Shown one piece after another: positions 22,551-33,329 of a DNA stretch of 64,000 bases. The stretch comes from Phytophthora sp. 'mugwort' (taxonomy: Eukaryota > Oomycota > Peronosporomycetes > Peronosporales > Peronosporaceae). Position 1 is the first letter of the stretch; the number at the start of each line of letters is the position of its first letter. The notes beneath the pieces are model-generated. The model did not search any database, had not been told where the DNA came from, and worked only from the letters and a program-made list of their open reading frames with translations. The stretch is taken from contig JAUCEF010000016.1 of assembly GCA_033558025.1 (NCBI GenBank), positions 2,604,001 through 2,668,000 on the forward strand, read 5' to 3'. A program made the position numbers and the translations under genes.

Positions 22551-23160
22551 ATGAGCAATGGATCGGAAAATGAAGCACCGACGGACATGGGATCTCCGAT
22601 AGCGTCGCTAAACAAGAAAAACCCACAGTCCGACGGAGCCCTGGGAGGGGCTCTGTCGACGGAAGAGAGGGCGGTCGGATACAGACCTAGACGAGAAACC
22701 TCACCCTCCTCCGCTTCGCTGCGTTTCAAAGGAGAGAGATACGAGATACTATGGTGCAATTGCAGACCCCGAGGACACTGATGAAGCCGCAGTTCCAGAC
22801 ATTGCCGAGAACACAGAAGTGGACCTCACAGATATGGCTACTAGAAATGGCGCTATAGCTCCTGGTAACCGAACTCGTAAACGTCGGAGTCGACCAGCAT
22901 CAAGATCATGATATGATGCTTGCGACAACCAACCCCACGTCAGCGGTGCAAATAACCGATTTATCTCGACAGCTAAGCCGCTGTTTAGGCTCGAGAGATT
23001 TAGCAAGATGCTACATGTAGTCGACATTCCACCCACTTGCCCTCTCTTTTTTTATTCGCAGCGTCTTCCTGACCATTTCGATTTACGAGAATCCCGCTGT
23101 GGACCTCGTTGCAGCTGAATGTGTCTTCTATTCAATTCGCGACCGAAACTGTTGCAATAT
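22551..23160 (+). pseudogene. LINE-like ORF1 fragment and 3' LINE scrap
   Basis: From ATG 22551 a frame reads NGSENEAPTDMGSPIASLNK and continues polar and basic. After a shift near 22770 it gives DEAAVPDIAENTEVDLTDMA and a basic end (NRTRKRRSRPASRS). This composition resembles a LINE ORF1 start but has no diagnostic motif. Positions 23091-23152 match 28107-28168 closely (CCCGCYGTGGACC...GTTGCAGCTGARTGTGTC...TTCAATTCGCGACCGAARCTG), and the latter lies at the end of the LINE ORF2 remnant. This is direct evidence that LINE-derived sequence is present here. Confidence 0.4.
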
Positions 23161-24679
23161 CGGTTTTGTCTGCCGACGCACGGCCTCTGCAGCGTAGCCC
23201 GGTACAGGGAATACCTTCGCTAGCCACTTCACGCGTATAGGATATGTGGGCAATATAAGGTGGAGTTTGACCCCCTTGGGGTCACCCTCGACCTCCGATT
23301 CTCCCAACTTACTATCGGCAACCAACTCGAGTGCTGTGGATCAGGCATTCTCCGCAGCATTGAGCAGGTGGTAATAGTCATTTATCTTATGCTGCGCACC
23401 GCCCTCGTCTGGTCCGGGCCGACGCTATATAAGGGTCTGAGCCAGGTCGAGTATTCCTCCTTTTTCCCGCGGCGAGGTTGCCTCTTGTTCAGGCACCGCA
23501 TGTTCCTGGGAACCCTACGTTGCGGCTGGGTACGCCTGACGCGTCCTCGCCTGGCGTTCTCTGCCCCCAGTCTCCAGGGCGGGCCGAACGCTCAGTGCTT
23601 CGCTCCAGTCCGCGCCTTCCCCAATCCAGATCTCACGAATCATGCTAAAATCAGCGTACCATAGCGCCCTGGCGCCTCAGGGTACTCTTCCCTTCGGCGT
23701 AAATCCCCCACCCTGCAATCGTGTATAGAAGCACGTGCAGCACACACCATTCTGGGTATCTGATCCCACGCGGAGAAGCCCTGTCACATGCTCGGTCTCG
23801 CCAATGATCCAGTCGTTGCGATCGTTCCGCAGATTGCGTCAGTGCGTCTGCCGCAGTCCGATTTAGGCCCGGTGCCATGCACACAGCGTGACAGATGAAG
23901 CAAAATTCGCGTGCCGCGATGGGTTGGGTTTCATCTTCGATAACCCTCTCGAGTGCTGCGGGTTTGTTCGTCGAATACATCCGCGGAGCCACAGGTGATA
24001 ATGTGCTCCATAGGTTATGTCTTCGCCTCCAGTTCCGGACGGGAGGAAGGCAAATAAGTGCCGCGTGGCATGGTGGTTGATCAGGAGCCAATCATAGTGA
24101 TCACTTATTTACCCTTTGCGTCGTTTAGGAGTAGACAGTGCCTAATCTGGTCACGTGGATCGTCCACCAGCGTGATAAGGCTTCTCGGTTTGATGCCCGC
24201 TGCAAGTCCATCAGTGGTTTGTCTGCTGCTTGCAGGTATATCTTTCTCGCACTCCCAACATCCTCGCTTAAGCTGGCTCGATCGCCGACCCCGTTGCAGC
24301 TCTAGTGTATCGGTTCGGTAGCATCTCGTATTTATCCTCGTCGTCTGTCAGTGTTAAGGATATTGCATACACATCGACTCCGTAAACGGCATGAATTTTC
24401 TTTCCACCATACGTAACAGCTCAGCCATTTCGAACAGTTGGTTCTGCCTGTCCAAAAAAAAAAAAGTGGGGATTCATCTGTGGTTGCCACAATATCCAGG
24501 CGATCGCGTTGTGCCATTTGCTACACAATGCGCGCGTTCAACTCTGCATTATCTTCGAGCCGATTCACCGCCGCAATGTCCGCCGCCGTCTCCACCTTGC
24601 TGAGGCTTTTGGTGGTGCACGCCCATTCATACGTGCCCGGTAGCTGTGCTGCTACTGGGTGTCCTCTTCGGCCTACCAC
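23161..24679. other. Unclassified sequence
   Basis: There is a GC-rich segment at 23390-23640 with a TATATAAG box near 23428, and a minus-strand frame at 23651-24091 without recognisable domains. A palindromic GACCCCCTTGGGGTC is at 23269-23283. It could include an LTR or promoter of a decayed retroelement, but no repeat partner was seen. Confidence 0.25.
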
Positions 24680-25618
24680 CTAGCATACAGGTCGCCGTGG
24701 CCAACTGCGTAGAAGTGACTCCATCGCGATGTAGTAGCATGAAAGTGGGTCTACGTGAAGCTCGAAACAGAAGCGTAGATAGACGCCAGCCTCTCTGTTC
24801 ATGAACGACTCCACATAACTGCTATCGTGGTCCGCTCCTTTCTCCAGCCGATGCTCCTTGTAGAGATACCGTTGCACGTGGGCATCCGATGATACAGCCG
24901 CATCAAGAACCAACAAAGCCCCCCTCAAGTATTATGTCATTGCCCTCAGTCCATGCATTCCTTATCATAATTTATCGGCGGAGTTTCGCCCACTATCCTG
25001 TCGCGCGCTAGCGCATAGTGTGCGAATAATCCGGCTCTGCCGCCGTCGAGGCGTCATGCTGTAGTTGCTGAGGGGAAATGCGTGCATATTCACCAATGAG
25101 GTTCACGGATCCCAACGCCACATCGTTCCTCAAGTGTGCCATCATCGTCGTGTAAATGTTGGCCTTCATCTGAGTGGATTGCTTAACCATGGACTCGGAG
25201 TTGAGTAGCACTCCCTGAAGGTGATTCTTGGTCGACGCAAAAACAAAGAGGAATACACAATGGCCACTCATTGGAACCTGCACTTCATGCCCGTTGAAGC
25301 TGAGAAATCATTGGCCCACTGGGGTGGGAGATCGTTATCGCCAATGTCCGTGTCAAGATGCGGTTTCCCCATCCTGAATTCCTCCTGGCGTCGCAGGCAT
25401 GACCTCATCACCCCCTGGGACTGGGATTGTGTTGCATCGACATGCATGTACGTGGACATTATCATTTGTACCAGACGCTGTTTCGCTTCTTCATTATCAC
25501 CCATCTCTCCTAGACCGGCCCGATTCGCTTCATGTTGTTTGCGGCTCCGTTCCTTTGTGGCCGTGGCAGCTTTGGCCATGTCGTCACGCCGCAGCTCCGT
25601 TTGCTGAGAAATTGCCAC
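24680..25618 (-). pseudogene. Unidentified degenerate ORF block
   Basis: Three neighbouring minus-strand frames read like one decayed protein: 25268-25618 (TELRRDDMAKAATATKERSR, MIMSTYMHVDATQSQSQGVM), 25008-25283 (TKNHLQGVLLNSESMVKQST, MMAHLRNDVALGSVNLIGEY) and 24680-24928 (EHRLEKGADHDSSYVESFMN). Consistent strand and order suggest a transposon-borne or host-derived protein of at least 300 residues. I do not recognise it. It lies back to back with the LINE ORF2 remnant. Confidence 0.35.
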
Positions 25619-26443
25619 CGCTCCGGTCTGCTTGTTGACAATTGAAGTCGCAGCAGTCGAAATCTGCCGCTTCTTCTCGTCAGGCTGCCGTGTGCTTGAT
25701 GGGAACCGGAGATTCCGTGTGCCCCTTCCGAGAGCAATGCTTACCTTGGTGCATCACCCGTCTTGACTCAATGGCCTCTCCTTGATCCACACGCCCGTCT
25801 GAAGCAGAAGATCAAGATACTGCTTCGACAACAACACAGATTTCACGTGGAAGAGCAAGGGCTTGTTGCACCCATGGTCGACATCATCAAGGACGCATTC
25901 GCTGTGATGTCATTGGAGGACGTGGAGGGGCCGACGCGTGAGGCCCGCCTTCGCACAGCTATTGTAAATGCAATGATAAAAATGCCAGTTTTCGGAAGCA
26001 ACAGCTGATGGCGGAATCGCAGCACTCGACAGGAAGACGACTAGGCAGTGATCCGGCGAGTGTCTCGTAAATACCGAGACAACGCCAACGCCATCCGAAG
26101 GCTCAACCCAGTGGAAGGGGCACCCACACGTGGGGTCCATGAGAAGGCTGACACCATGGCAGACGGTAAGACGCCGATCTTGCAACAAGCACACACAAGG
26201 CTTGAGCATATTGATGAGGTTGTGGCCTGGGTGGAGCAGCAGGACGCGCCGACGGAAGGCCAGAAGGCCATCTCCGATCCGATCACAGAGGCTGAGTTTA
26301 ACGCTATTAAGCCGTGTAAGGCGGGGAAGGTTACGGTCCCGGACCGATTAGGCAATGACTGGTATCGGCGTTATGAGGCCGAGTCAAGTCCATCTCACGT
26401 TCTTGTTGGGTAAATGGTACGAAGCTGGAGTCTTCCCGGAATC

Positions 26444-26572
26444 GTAAAATATTATTTAATAAAGCTTTTCGCATTTTTACGTCCTAAAAATTAAATTAAT
26501 GCCAAGGCATCCACTAGATAAAATAATCATTTTTTTAATTCCATTATAATTTGTAAAAATAAGGAAAATTTA
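26444..26572. repeat. AT-rich ~129-bp insert within the LINE RT
   Basis: The LINE frame VFPES stops at 26443, and coding-like sequence resumes with GGAAACGGATATTTCAGCCT at about 26576. The intervening block is about 85% A+T, unlike its neighbours. It begins CGTAAAA, with a matching TTTTACG 40 bases on. It is best explained as a small inserted element. Confidence 0.55.
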
Positions 26573-27026
26573 TTTGGAAACGGATATTTCAGCCTCGAGA
26601 AAGGAGGAGATCAGAGCAGCGCGCCTGACTACCGCCCTTTAGTCTTACTGATACGGACTACAATATTCTCACGAGAATGCTAGCGACGCGCAGCGCCCAA
26701 CATTGCCGGATCGCATCCACCCGAACTAAAATGGATTCGAGCCTGGTTGGACGATCCGCGAGACCCTGCATCTTTACGAGGCGGCACAGACGATGGTACT
26801 AGCGGATCCGGACCAGCCGGAGGCCATGGCCCTGCTGCTGGATTTCAAGAAGGCGTACGGCTCCCTGGACAGAACCTATATATTGCAAGTGCTGGGACGG
26901 GATGGTTATCCGGATCAATTTACTCAGGCCATCTGAAAGCTACATGAGGGAACTCACGTCCGTTTCTTAGCTAACGACGGTAAATCCCGGAAGCTTCAAG
27001 TTACGAGTGGCATCGGGCAAGGTGCT

Positions 27027-27069
27027 TGTTTTTTTGTCATTTCATATTATGAGATGGAATAAAAAAACA
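27027..27069. repeat. 43-bp hairpin insert within the LINE RT
   Basis: TGTTTTTTTGTCATTTCATA is followed by its near reverse complement (TTATGAGATGGAATAAAAAAACA). The insert sits exactly inside the conserved QGCPLAP-type box, between GGGCAAGGTGC and TGCCCTCTCGCCC; TGC/TTGC words flank both sides. Confidence 0.6.
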
Positions 27070-28559
27070 TTATTGCCCTCTCGCCCCATGCTCTTCATAC
27101 TAGCGTTGGAGCCGATCTATCGGGAAATTGGCAATCACCCCGGGATACAGGGTTTGCCATTCAGTCGGAGGCTGGAGCTGCAAGTCGCAGGTTATTGCGC
27201 TGATAACTACATTTATATCTACGGGCAGCCGAGGAATTGGCAGCATCTAGATTACGGTGCGCTTGGAAGGGCCTCTGGACTACGGCTCAATGGGCGCCAA
27301 GACCATAGTCATTGTTCTCAAAGGGCAGCCCCAGAGCGAGAACTACTGCACCCACTGCAGTACCAAGAGGACGGGATTTCTGAACTATATTTTGGGATTC
27401 AAGTGGGGAGGGCGCTTCTGGCGGGCAGAACTTTGGGGGGGGGGGGGTAGATGCACTGCTCTGTGTGCGACTGAACCTGCCAGGTTCAAGACAACCACCG
27501 TGGACCAGCGCAGCTTGATTGCAGCGGCTATATATGCACCGAAGCTAACTTACGTCGCCCACCACAATTGGCAGACGACGTAGTCATTAACCGGTTCAGT
27601 AAGAAGCTACGGAACTATGTGTGGCATGCATCCTTTTCATATGAGTTTGGGGGGAAGGTCATGGCTGCTGATCTCGCAGCTCTGTACAGGACACAAGGGT
27701 CTCGCCATTCCGGACCTGAGAGGCGATATCCTCGCCACAGCGGCTGGGGCGGTTCAGAAAATGGGCCTATACGGGCGCGAGCGCCCAATATATATTGCTG
27801 GGGCCGTGCTCAGCGCAACAGCGGGCGTAGTCACGGCGAAGAAATTGACCAAAACGCCCGACCTGCTACCACACCCCAAAATGGGATACGGGAGATTAAG
27901 CACTATGTGGGCGGCTGGAAAGAAGCTTCTAACGATAGCCGGGGGACCGCCATTGCACGAGCGGAGACCACAAATAGATGTGGAGCTTGGCGGAGACATT
28001 TGTTTTGGCATGTTTGTCACCCAGACGCGATGGACATATAGAGTGGATGCCCAGAGAATGGTAGGATCGCTTTTCGACTCATGGCCACAGTTAGGAGCAG
28101 TCCCGCCGTGGACCCTCGTTGCAGCTGAGTGTGTCTCCTATTCAATTCGCGACCGAAGCTGATGCATAATAATGGATTCCAATACCTGGTGTGGCTGCCA
28201 CAGGTGGTGCTCGGCGGTTGCTACCTCAATACGGAAGACGAGCAGCTTTCGCCAGCGGCTGTGTGTGTCAAGGGGCAGACGTGCGCGAAAGACGGTCGAC
28301 GCCCTTCACACCTGGAAGATGGAGGCGCGAGGGGTACTGGAGATTACATCGAAGCTCCGGCAACGGAGACGAGATGACCCCATCGACTTAGCACCGCTCA
28401 TCAAGACGCTGATTGCGAACTATCCACTCCTCCTGACACGGCACTATGATGTGAACGAAGTACGATTTTTGGCTACCTAGCTGACCACCCCATTATAGCG
28501 ACGGTGAAGACGGACGGATGGCTTACGGTTGTGTCGGGTTCCAGAGCATTGATCGATGG

Positions 28560-29244
28560 CGATGTATGGCTCAGTCACGCGGAATTGACCCAGCAATTAT
28601 CGTAGATGGGCCACACGCAGATGTGTCCACGTCAATCCTGGTAGAGTACTGTCGGACGAGGTGATCCCAGCCTTTGCAGCGCCATTCCGGGGGGGGGGAT
28701 TGTAACCAGATGCGATTGAACCAATTGGCCGCTTCGCCCGTCATGGATCCTTGATGGAAACTGCATTTGACTGGCACAGAGCAACAATGACCGTCACGCA
28801 GTTGCGCTACAAGTACTTGGCTGTAGAACTCGATCCATCAGCTCCGCACCTTGCTGTCAAACTCACCGGGATCGATGCGCCCCGAGAATGATATGATGAT
28901 GATCTTCTTGCGATTTGGATTGCCACCCGGCGGCAATGCGGCCACTATTGCCTCCAGTCCAACGGTTTTCACGTCCTCGTCGGAGTCACTGTCGCTTGGG
29001 TCAGGATCTGGGCCGTCTTGGTCTCGCGGCTGCGGAGTTGGAGCCAGGGGATCGGTCTTCTCACCATCCTTTGCCTTCCTGGCCGCCGCACGGCTCATGA
29101 CGGGAGCCGCAACAGCTCGCGCACGACGGGTAGACACTTTCGGAGGGGCGGCCTTTTTAGAACGCGATCCAGCGGACGCGGCCTTCGACAACTTGGCAGC
29201 GGTTTTAGTGACTTGAGCGCGCGTGGGCGGGTGCAACGACACGG
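28560..29244 (-). pseudogene. Ty3/gypsy-like gag remnant
   Basis: On the minus strand from the ATG at about 29254, a basic Ala/Lys/Arg-rich leader is followed by an Asp/Ser/Glu run (DPDPSDSDSDEDVKTVGLEA) and PGGNPNRKKIIIISFSGRID (about 28870-28950). After a stop or shift near 28840 the frame gives SFHQGSMTGEAANWFNRIWL and PPEWRCKGWDHLVRQYSTR (28620-28745). The FxGxxxPGE-F start, the TGEAANWF-type motif (compare LxGxAxxWY) and a downstream Phe/Trp pattern are those of retroelement capsids. Nothing of pol remains; the remnant meets the LINE tail near 28.5 kb. Confidence 0.5.
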
Positions 29245-29299
29245 TCTTGGCCATCTTGCTCAGCCGAGAGAGACGAATGCGGAGTTCAATCTTTAACAC

Positions 29300-29678
29300 T
29301 TAAAGAGAAACGGAAAGGTGCTTAAGCACTTGGTGATGTATTCTCGACTGAACTGCGTCTAGATCGTTATCTGTCCTGGCCTAAACAAAATACGGCAAAA
29401 CGAAAAGTCCAGTTAGACTGCTCCTAACGGTAGTCGCACAACTTGTGCCGCTACATCAATGGGGACGCGCAATCCCATACAGGCAGGGTAACCATCTCAG
29501 ACGCCGACGCGACCAACACAGCCTGGGACTGCTGCTTGCACCAGATCTCAAACGACACAGCCAACAATATCGTCCCACTAGAGAGGTCCATAGAACCGAT
29601 TGGGCACCTCTCACTGAAAAGAAGTAGTCCCAAGTAATTTATTTAAAATTTAAGAATGATCTGGCGGAGTGTATAGAC
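29300..29678. other. No gene recognised
   Basis: This is flanking sequence between the gag remnant and the small ORF at 29679. There is no repeat, splice or coding signal I can support. Confidence 0.3.
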
Positions 29679-29864
29679 ATGAGCACTTTAACGTTTGGCA
29701 AACATAAATCGAAGGTTATTGAAAAGGCATATACCTCTGACCCACGGTACGGTCGCAACTTTTTATCGACTCAAAAGCGTCTCATTGAAGACAGCTGTGA
29801 TATTGACACGCTCTCGCTAAGCAATTTTGAAGTGATGACGGGTTATACATCATGTCCAGTATAA
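29679..29864 (+). CDS. Small ORF with FGKxKxK motif (DUF3820 / ExoX-like C-terminal type)
   Basis: The 61-codon frame begins LTFGKHKSKVIEKAYTSDPR and continues YGRNFLSTQKRLIEDS. This pattern (L-x-F-G-K-x-K-x-K, then a D-x-x-Y about 14 residues on, then a short helix with xxLxxQ) is that of a small domain found at the C-terminus of ExoX-like exonucleases and as a stand-alone protein in phages and giant viruses. The usual Trp after Y-x-x is Asn-Phe here. It lies 240 bp upstream of a MULE remnant on the same strand and may be cargo of that element. Whether it is expressed is unknown. The annotation is by motif and is tentative. Confidence 0.4.
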   Translation: MSTLTFGKHKSKVIEKAYTSDPRYGRNFLSTQKRLIEDSCDIDTLSLSNFEVMTGYTSCPV

Positions 29865-30103
29865 GGTAAAATCGATTAGATAAATTCAGTCATGCGATGA
29901 TAAGGAGGATGGTGCTGGACTATACGTAAAATATACAAACATGGGATCGCTCTATATAAGCCGCGCGTGCAGAATGAGGATGAACTATGTTATGGCAATC
30001 AGAATATTGCAGCCCTTGAGCTGAATAATTCAGCGACGTGGTGAAAGTATAGTGTTTTAGGGACCGTTGCATAAGGGAAGCGGAAGAAGATATCCCCAGC
30101 GCA

Positions 30104-31580
30104 ATGCCCCCACGGCATCAATTGGCTCTTCTTGACTCAGAAGAAGCCTTCGACATCAATCGAGACGAGGTCATTTGTTGTGCCGCTGTGTTTTATAAAA
30201 TGGATTTCAAATATTGTAGTGTTTGGCATGGCCGCCACACGATGATTGAAAGGAGGTTAAGATTCAAAAGTTCGACGTGCGGCGAGTTTGCGAAGTGTCG
30301 TGTTGTCTGGAATGATCTTCAAGCATTGCGAATGGTCGGTGGAAAAGCTGCGCGAATGAGGCCCCGCACTCGCGTTGTGAACTGCCGTGCGCCGCTATTT
30401 AACTACAACGTGCAACGCAAGCGATGAAAATCTTCATTGTCGATCAAGACGAGATTGGTAACTCACCTCAAGTGATTCTGGCCAATTTGAAAAACAAAAT
30501 CAAGCCACGATTTGTATATGGACACGCGGGTGGCCAACGCTGGATCAAATCCAGAACGCGCTCAAACAAATCCGTCGTGAACAAGGTGTAAGGAATTCAA
30601 GGAGGGCTGTCCAAGTCATGGTGCATTTGCGTTGTTATCGACCTCGCATCACATTTGAAACAGCATTTCTATTCGATTCCCGGCTAGGCACTGAAGGATA
30701 TCCGCAAGTCGGTTCAGGATCTGATAGTGATCCGTTGATTATCGGGATTAGTTCGCTATCGATGAGCGACAGTTTGTGAAATTCACTTCAGTAGGAACAC
30801 ACTCGCAATTCCACGCCGATGCAACTATTAAGCTCAGCGATATTGGGTACCCGGTTATTACCCAAACATCACAATGACGTCAACGGTAATGACGTCATAG
30901 ATAGGTACCACAGATATGGTACAAAGACCTCAGAGCCACTCAATAGAATAGCATCTAGGGTACTTTATAGGTGACTAATACTTAGTATGTACACGCATTA
31001 AAAGGGGACACCTATAAATATATTCAGTCTTAAATCTACCTAATTTTGGTAACAGTCCCACCGGCCAGGTACTGGTGAAATGCCGTTCACTGAGGGGTTG
31101 TATAGTCTCCGGAAGTCACACTTCCTGTGCGCGAGGTGTTGTGTGCCCCGCCACACACAGCTATGGGCGATGCCAAAGATGCTCAATATAATGCACTACT
31201 ATCGATCCCAGAATTTGCTCATTCCTCGAAGCTGATATTCTTCCACGATCTATACAATGTACGGAAGCGAATTCAGCATTTACCTGTGAGTAGCCGGGTT
31301 CTTGTGATGAGATATGCACTTTCCATCTTGTTTTGATGAATTCACCGATTGCCGAGATCGGGAAGTAGCACAATGGCGCAATTAACTTCTGTTTTTTTTA
31401 TGTTGCGCTGACTTCCGGCATCCACCCGGTATTTGCAGTGAGCAACCGTATTCGTTTGACAAATTAGAGGTCAGGGGCAATGGTGCGCAAAGTACATATT
31501 TCTGAAGGGTGGTTTTCCTTCTCCGACCACCTTCACTTTGTCAATGTTCAAAAAAGCACTCAATACATAATGTCATAGTC
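30104..31580 (+). pseudogene. MULE transposase, degenerate
   Basis: Blocks appear in the order seen in oomycete MULE proteins. First is a DNA-binding-like start (30104-30330; KYCSVWHGRHTMIERRLRFK, then CGEFAKCRVVW). Next is a helical segment in a shifted frame, LDQIQNALKQIRREQG (about 30540-30590), then FETAFLFDSRLGTEGYP and DPLIIGISSLSM (30650-30770). After about 380 bp of unreadable sequence comes AMGDAKDAQYNALLSIPEFA, then FFHDLYNVRKRIQHL (31160-31290), corresponding to the MULE region with D-x-x-x-A and the FFHV...NVRKR motif. Stops and shifts break it throughout. The first catalytic Asp block is not found. Confidence 0.5.
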
Positions 31581-31649
31581 AATGGAGCAAAAAAAAACAA
31601 TCCAATTTTTCATTAATTGTAGTTATCCAGATCGGTCAACCAGGTCAAC

Positions 31650-33325
31650 AACTTCAGCTACTTCCGCTAGACCCCACGTATATCTGTTTGCACGCAAGGA
31701 CAGTAGCTTCTCCAGCGTCTGTGGCAGCAAACTCTTCCTCTTGTCACTGAATAGACGCTTGGCTGTCGAAATAGTCGCTCTACAGAGTTGGACGTTGGTG
31801 GTGGTGTTGGTTCGAGAAAGCTGGCGTCGATATACCGATGATCCTGCTGCGCTGCGAGAAGACGATACTTCAAAGACCTATCAGCACAACTCAGCTCGCC
31901 TCGGTACTCACGTCCACTTCGCTACCCTCATCCGTAACGACAAGCTTTTGGGCAGCTTTCAGCTCGGTAGCAGTCAGCTCACCGCCTTGTCCACAGTGGA
32001 TTTCTGACTAAAGCATTTTCGAAATGGAGATGCTCGGCGATCGCTGCTGTTGTGCTTATGTGGCGGGCGCTGTCCGAGAGCTCGGCAATGACCTCGTTGA
32101 AGGTGGCTCGCACGTCAGCGAACCTTGTGCCCTCTTTTTGCAAACCGAACATGACAGACTGGAAAAATGAAGAGCTTGTTTTTGCTGAGAAACTTAAGTC
32201 GATTCACTTGGCGATGCTCGGCAACACGACAGGGTCTTCTATTTGGCGCATTACTGTACGAACGGGGCGAGTAATCGCCAGAAAGCGGTCCACCATGTCG
32301 AATTCACTGATCCGTCGAGTGGAATTTCGACGAATCGGCTTTAGTGGAGGCAGATTGCGGAAGTGTCAGCGACCTTGGAGGTCGATAGCTCTCGCATGCT
32401 TTCGCGATGAGGTCCAGCTCCGTTTCTTACTTCTTAAGACGCACTCGGCTGCCAGGTTGAGCCGGTAACTCGAGTAGCCTAGTAGAGGCAACCCCCGCAA
32501 TCGCGCAGTGGCGATGTTGGTGGAGTAGTCGTCTCCAATTAGACAGACTGCTCCACTTGGGTCAATTGCTTTAGGAGCACTAGTGCCCGAAAAAATGAAG
32601 TCCTTGTGGTTGGCGCATTCTGAATGATCTCATCGAAGAGGGACGCGAAACCCAAGAAGTACCTTATCACCACTCCATCCTCGCCGTAGGAGATGAAAAC
32701 TGCCACAAAATGGTTAGAGCTCGCAGACCAGCCGTAAAAATGAGAGCGTTTAAACGTGGTTCTATTAGAGATATCCCCCTCTAGAAGTACAGTCAGTGCC
32801 TTCACGTATTTCTGAGCGTGGTCTTTGAAATAGGCTCGAGGGTGGTGTACTTCCAAGCGACTGCATTCTCGCAGAAGGTGAAATCTCGCCCTCGGCAATC
32901 CATTCTAGCCACCTAAACACAGCTTTGGCCTACACAATTAGATATACCAGTTAATGCAGCGAACACATTAGCATAGAATACGGCTTGGTTTTTTGTTATC
33001 TACCTTTTCGGAGAATGCGTAAGGAAAATGCTTCTCTGCCGCCATGTATTGCATGGTTTGCCCGTAATCGGGGTGTCTAGCCCGGAGGTAGGTTTGTATA
33101 ACCTCTGGTGGTGTCCTGGACCAGAATACTGGGGTATAGGCGGCACTGGAATCGGTGCCTCGACGGGCATGCAAGGGCTCTTGACGACCAGAAGCTCGAG
33201 TGGCGGCCGATGGGGTAGCAAACGCTCAGCACTAGTAGCCGCGGAGACAACTTGCTGAACTTGGAACAGCTCCTCAAAAAGAAATGGCAGGCGATGGCGT
33301 TGCTGGAGACCATTGCGGGGTACAC
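31650..33325 (-). pseudogene. hAT transposase remnant
   Basis: Reading leftward, the most telling stretch (32539-32898) gives SSNHFVAVFISYGEDGVVIR and YFLGFASLFDEIIQNAPTT, the region around the first catalytic Asp of hAT enzymes. Downstream, in other frames, are DDYSTNIATARLRGLPLLGY, SSYRLNLAAECVL (the C/H-type block; the usual CxxH is SSYR here) and EFDMVDRFLAI (about 32290). An unusual Pro-rich piece lies at 33000-33220. The gene is shifted at least five times. No C-terminal NTCERxFS block is visible. Confidence 0.65.
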
Positions 33326-33329
33326 AAGG

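Larger units (their letters stand above)
25763..28480 (+). pseudogene. LINE (non-LTR retrotransposon) ORF2 with reverse transcriptase, degenerate and interrupted
   Basis: The linker before the RT is readable at 26048-26400 (DPITEAEFNAIKPCKAGKVT, DRLGNDWYRRYEA). RT blocks follow in order: KWYEAGVFPES (26410-26443), then past an insert DYRPL (about 26622), HPPELKWIRAW-like debris where the QNGFVPGR block belongs, ALLLDFKKAYGSLDRTYIL (about 26830-26890), SGIGQG (about 27007), RPMLFILALEPIYREI (about 27083) and the catalytic box near 27190, read as GYCADN instead of xYADD. The C-terminal part (27500-28160) ends with TLVAAECVSYSIRDRS. No endonuclease domain is seen upstream. Multiple shifts and two AT-rich inserts (26444-26572 and 27027-27069) make it inactive. 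Confidence 0.75.

Noticed and set aside
27426..27438. Homopolymer G and C runs (27426, 37010, 44929, 60301) as functional sites
   Set aside because: They fall inside decayed coding sequence and look like slippage products or sequencing-prone runs.
28851..29216. 121-codon plus-strand ORF at 28.9-29.2 kb
   Set aside because: It is the antisense of the basic/acidic gag leader; the minus frame shows the retroelement order.
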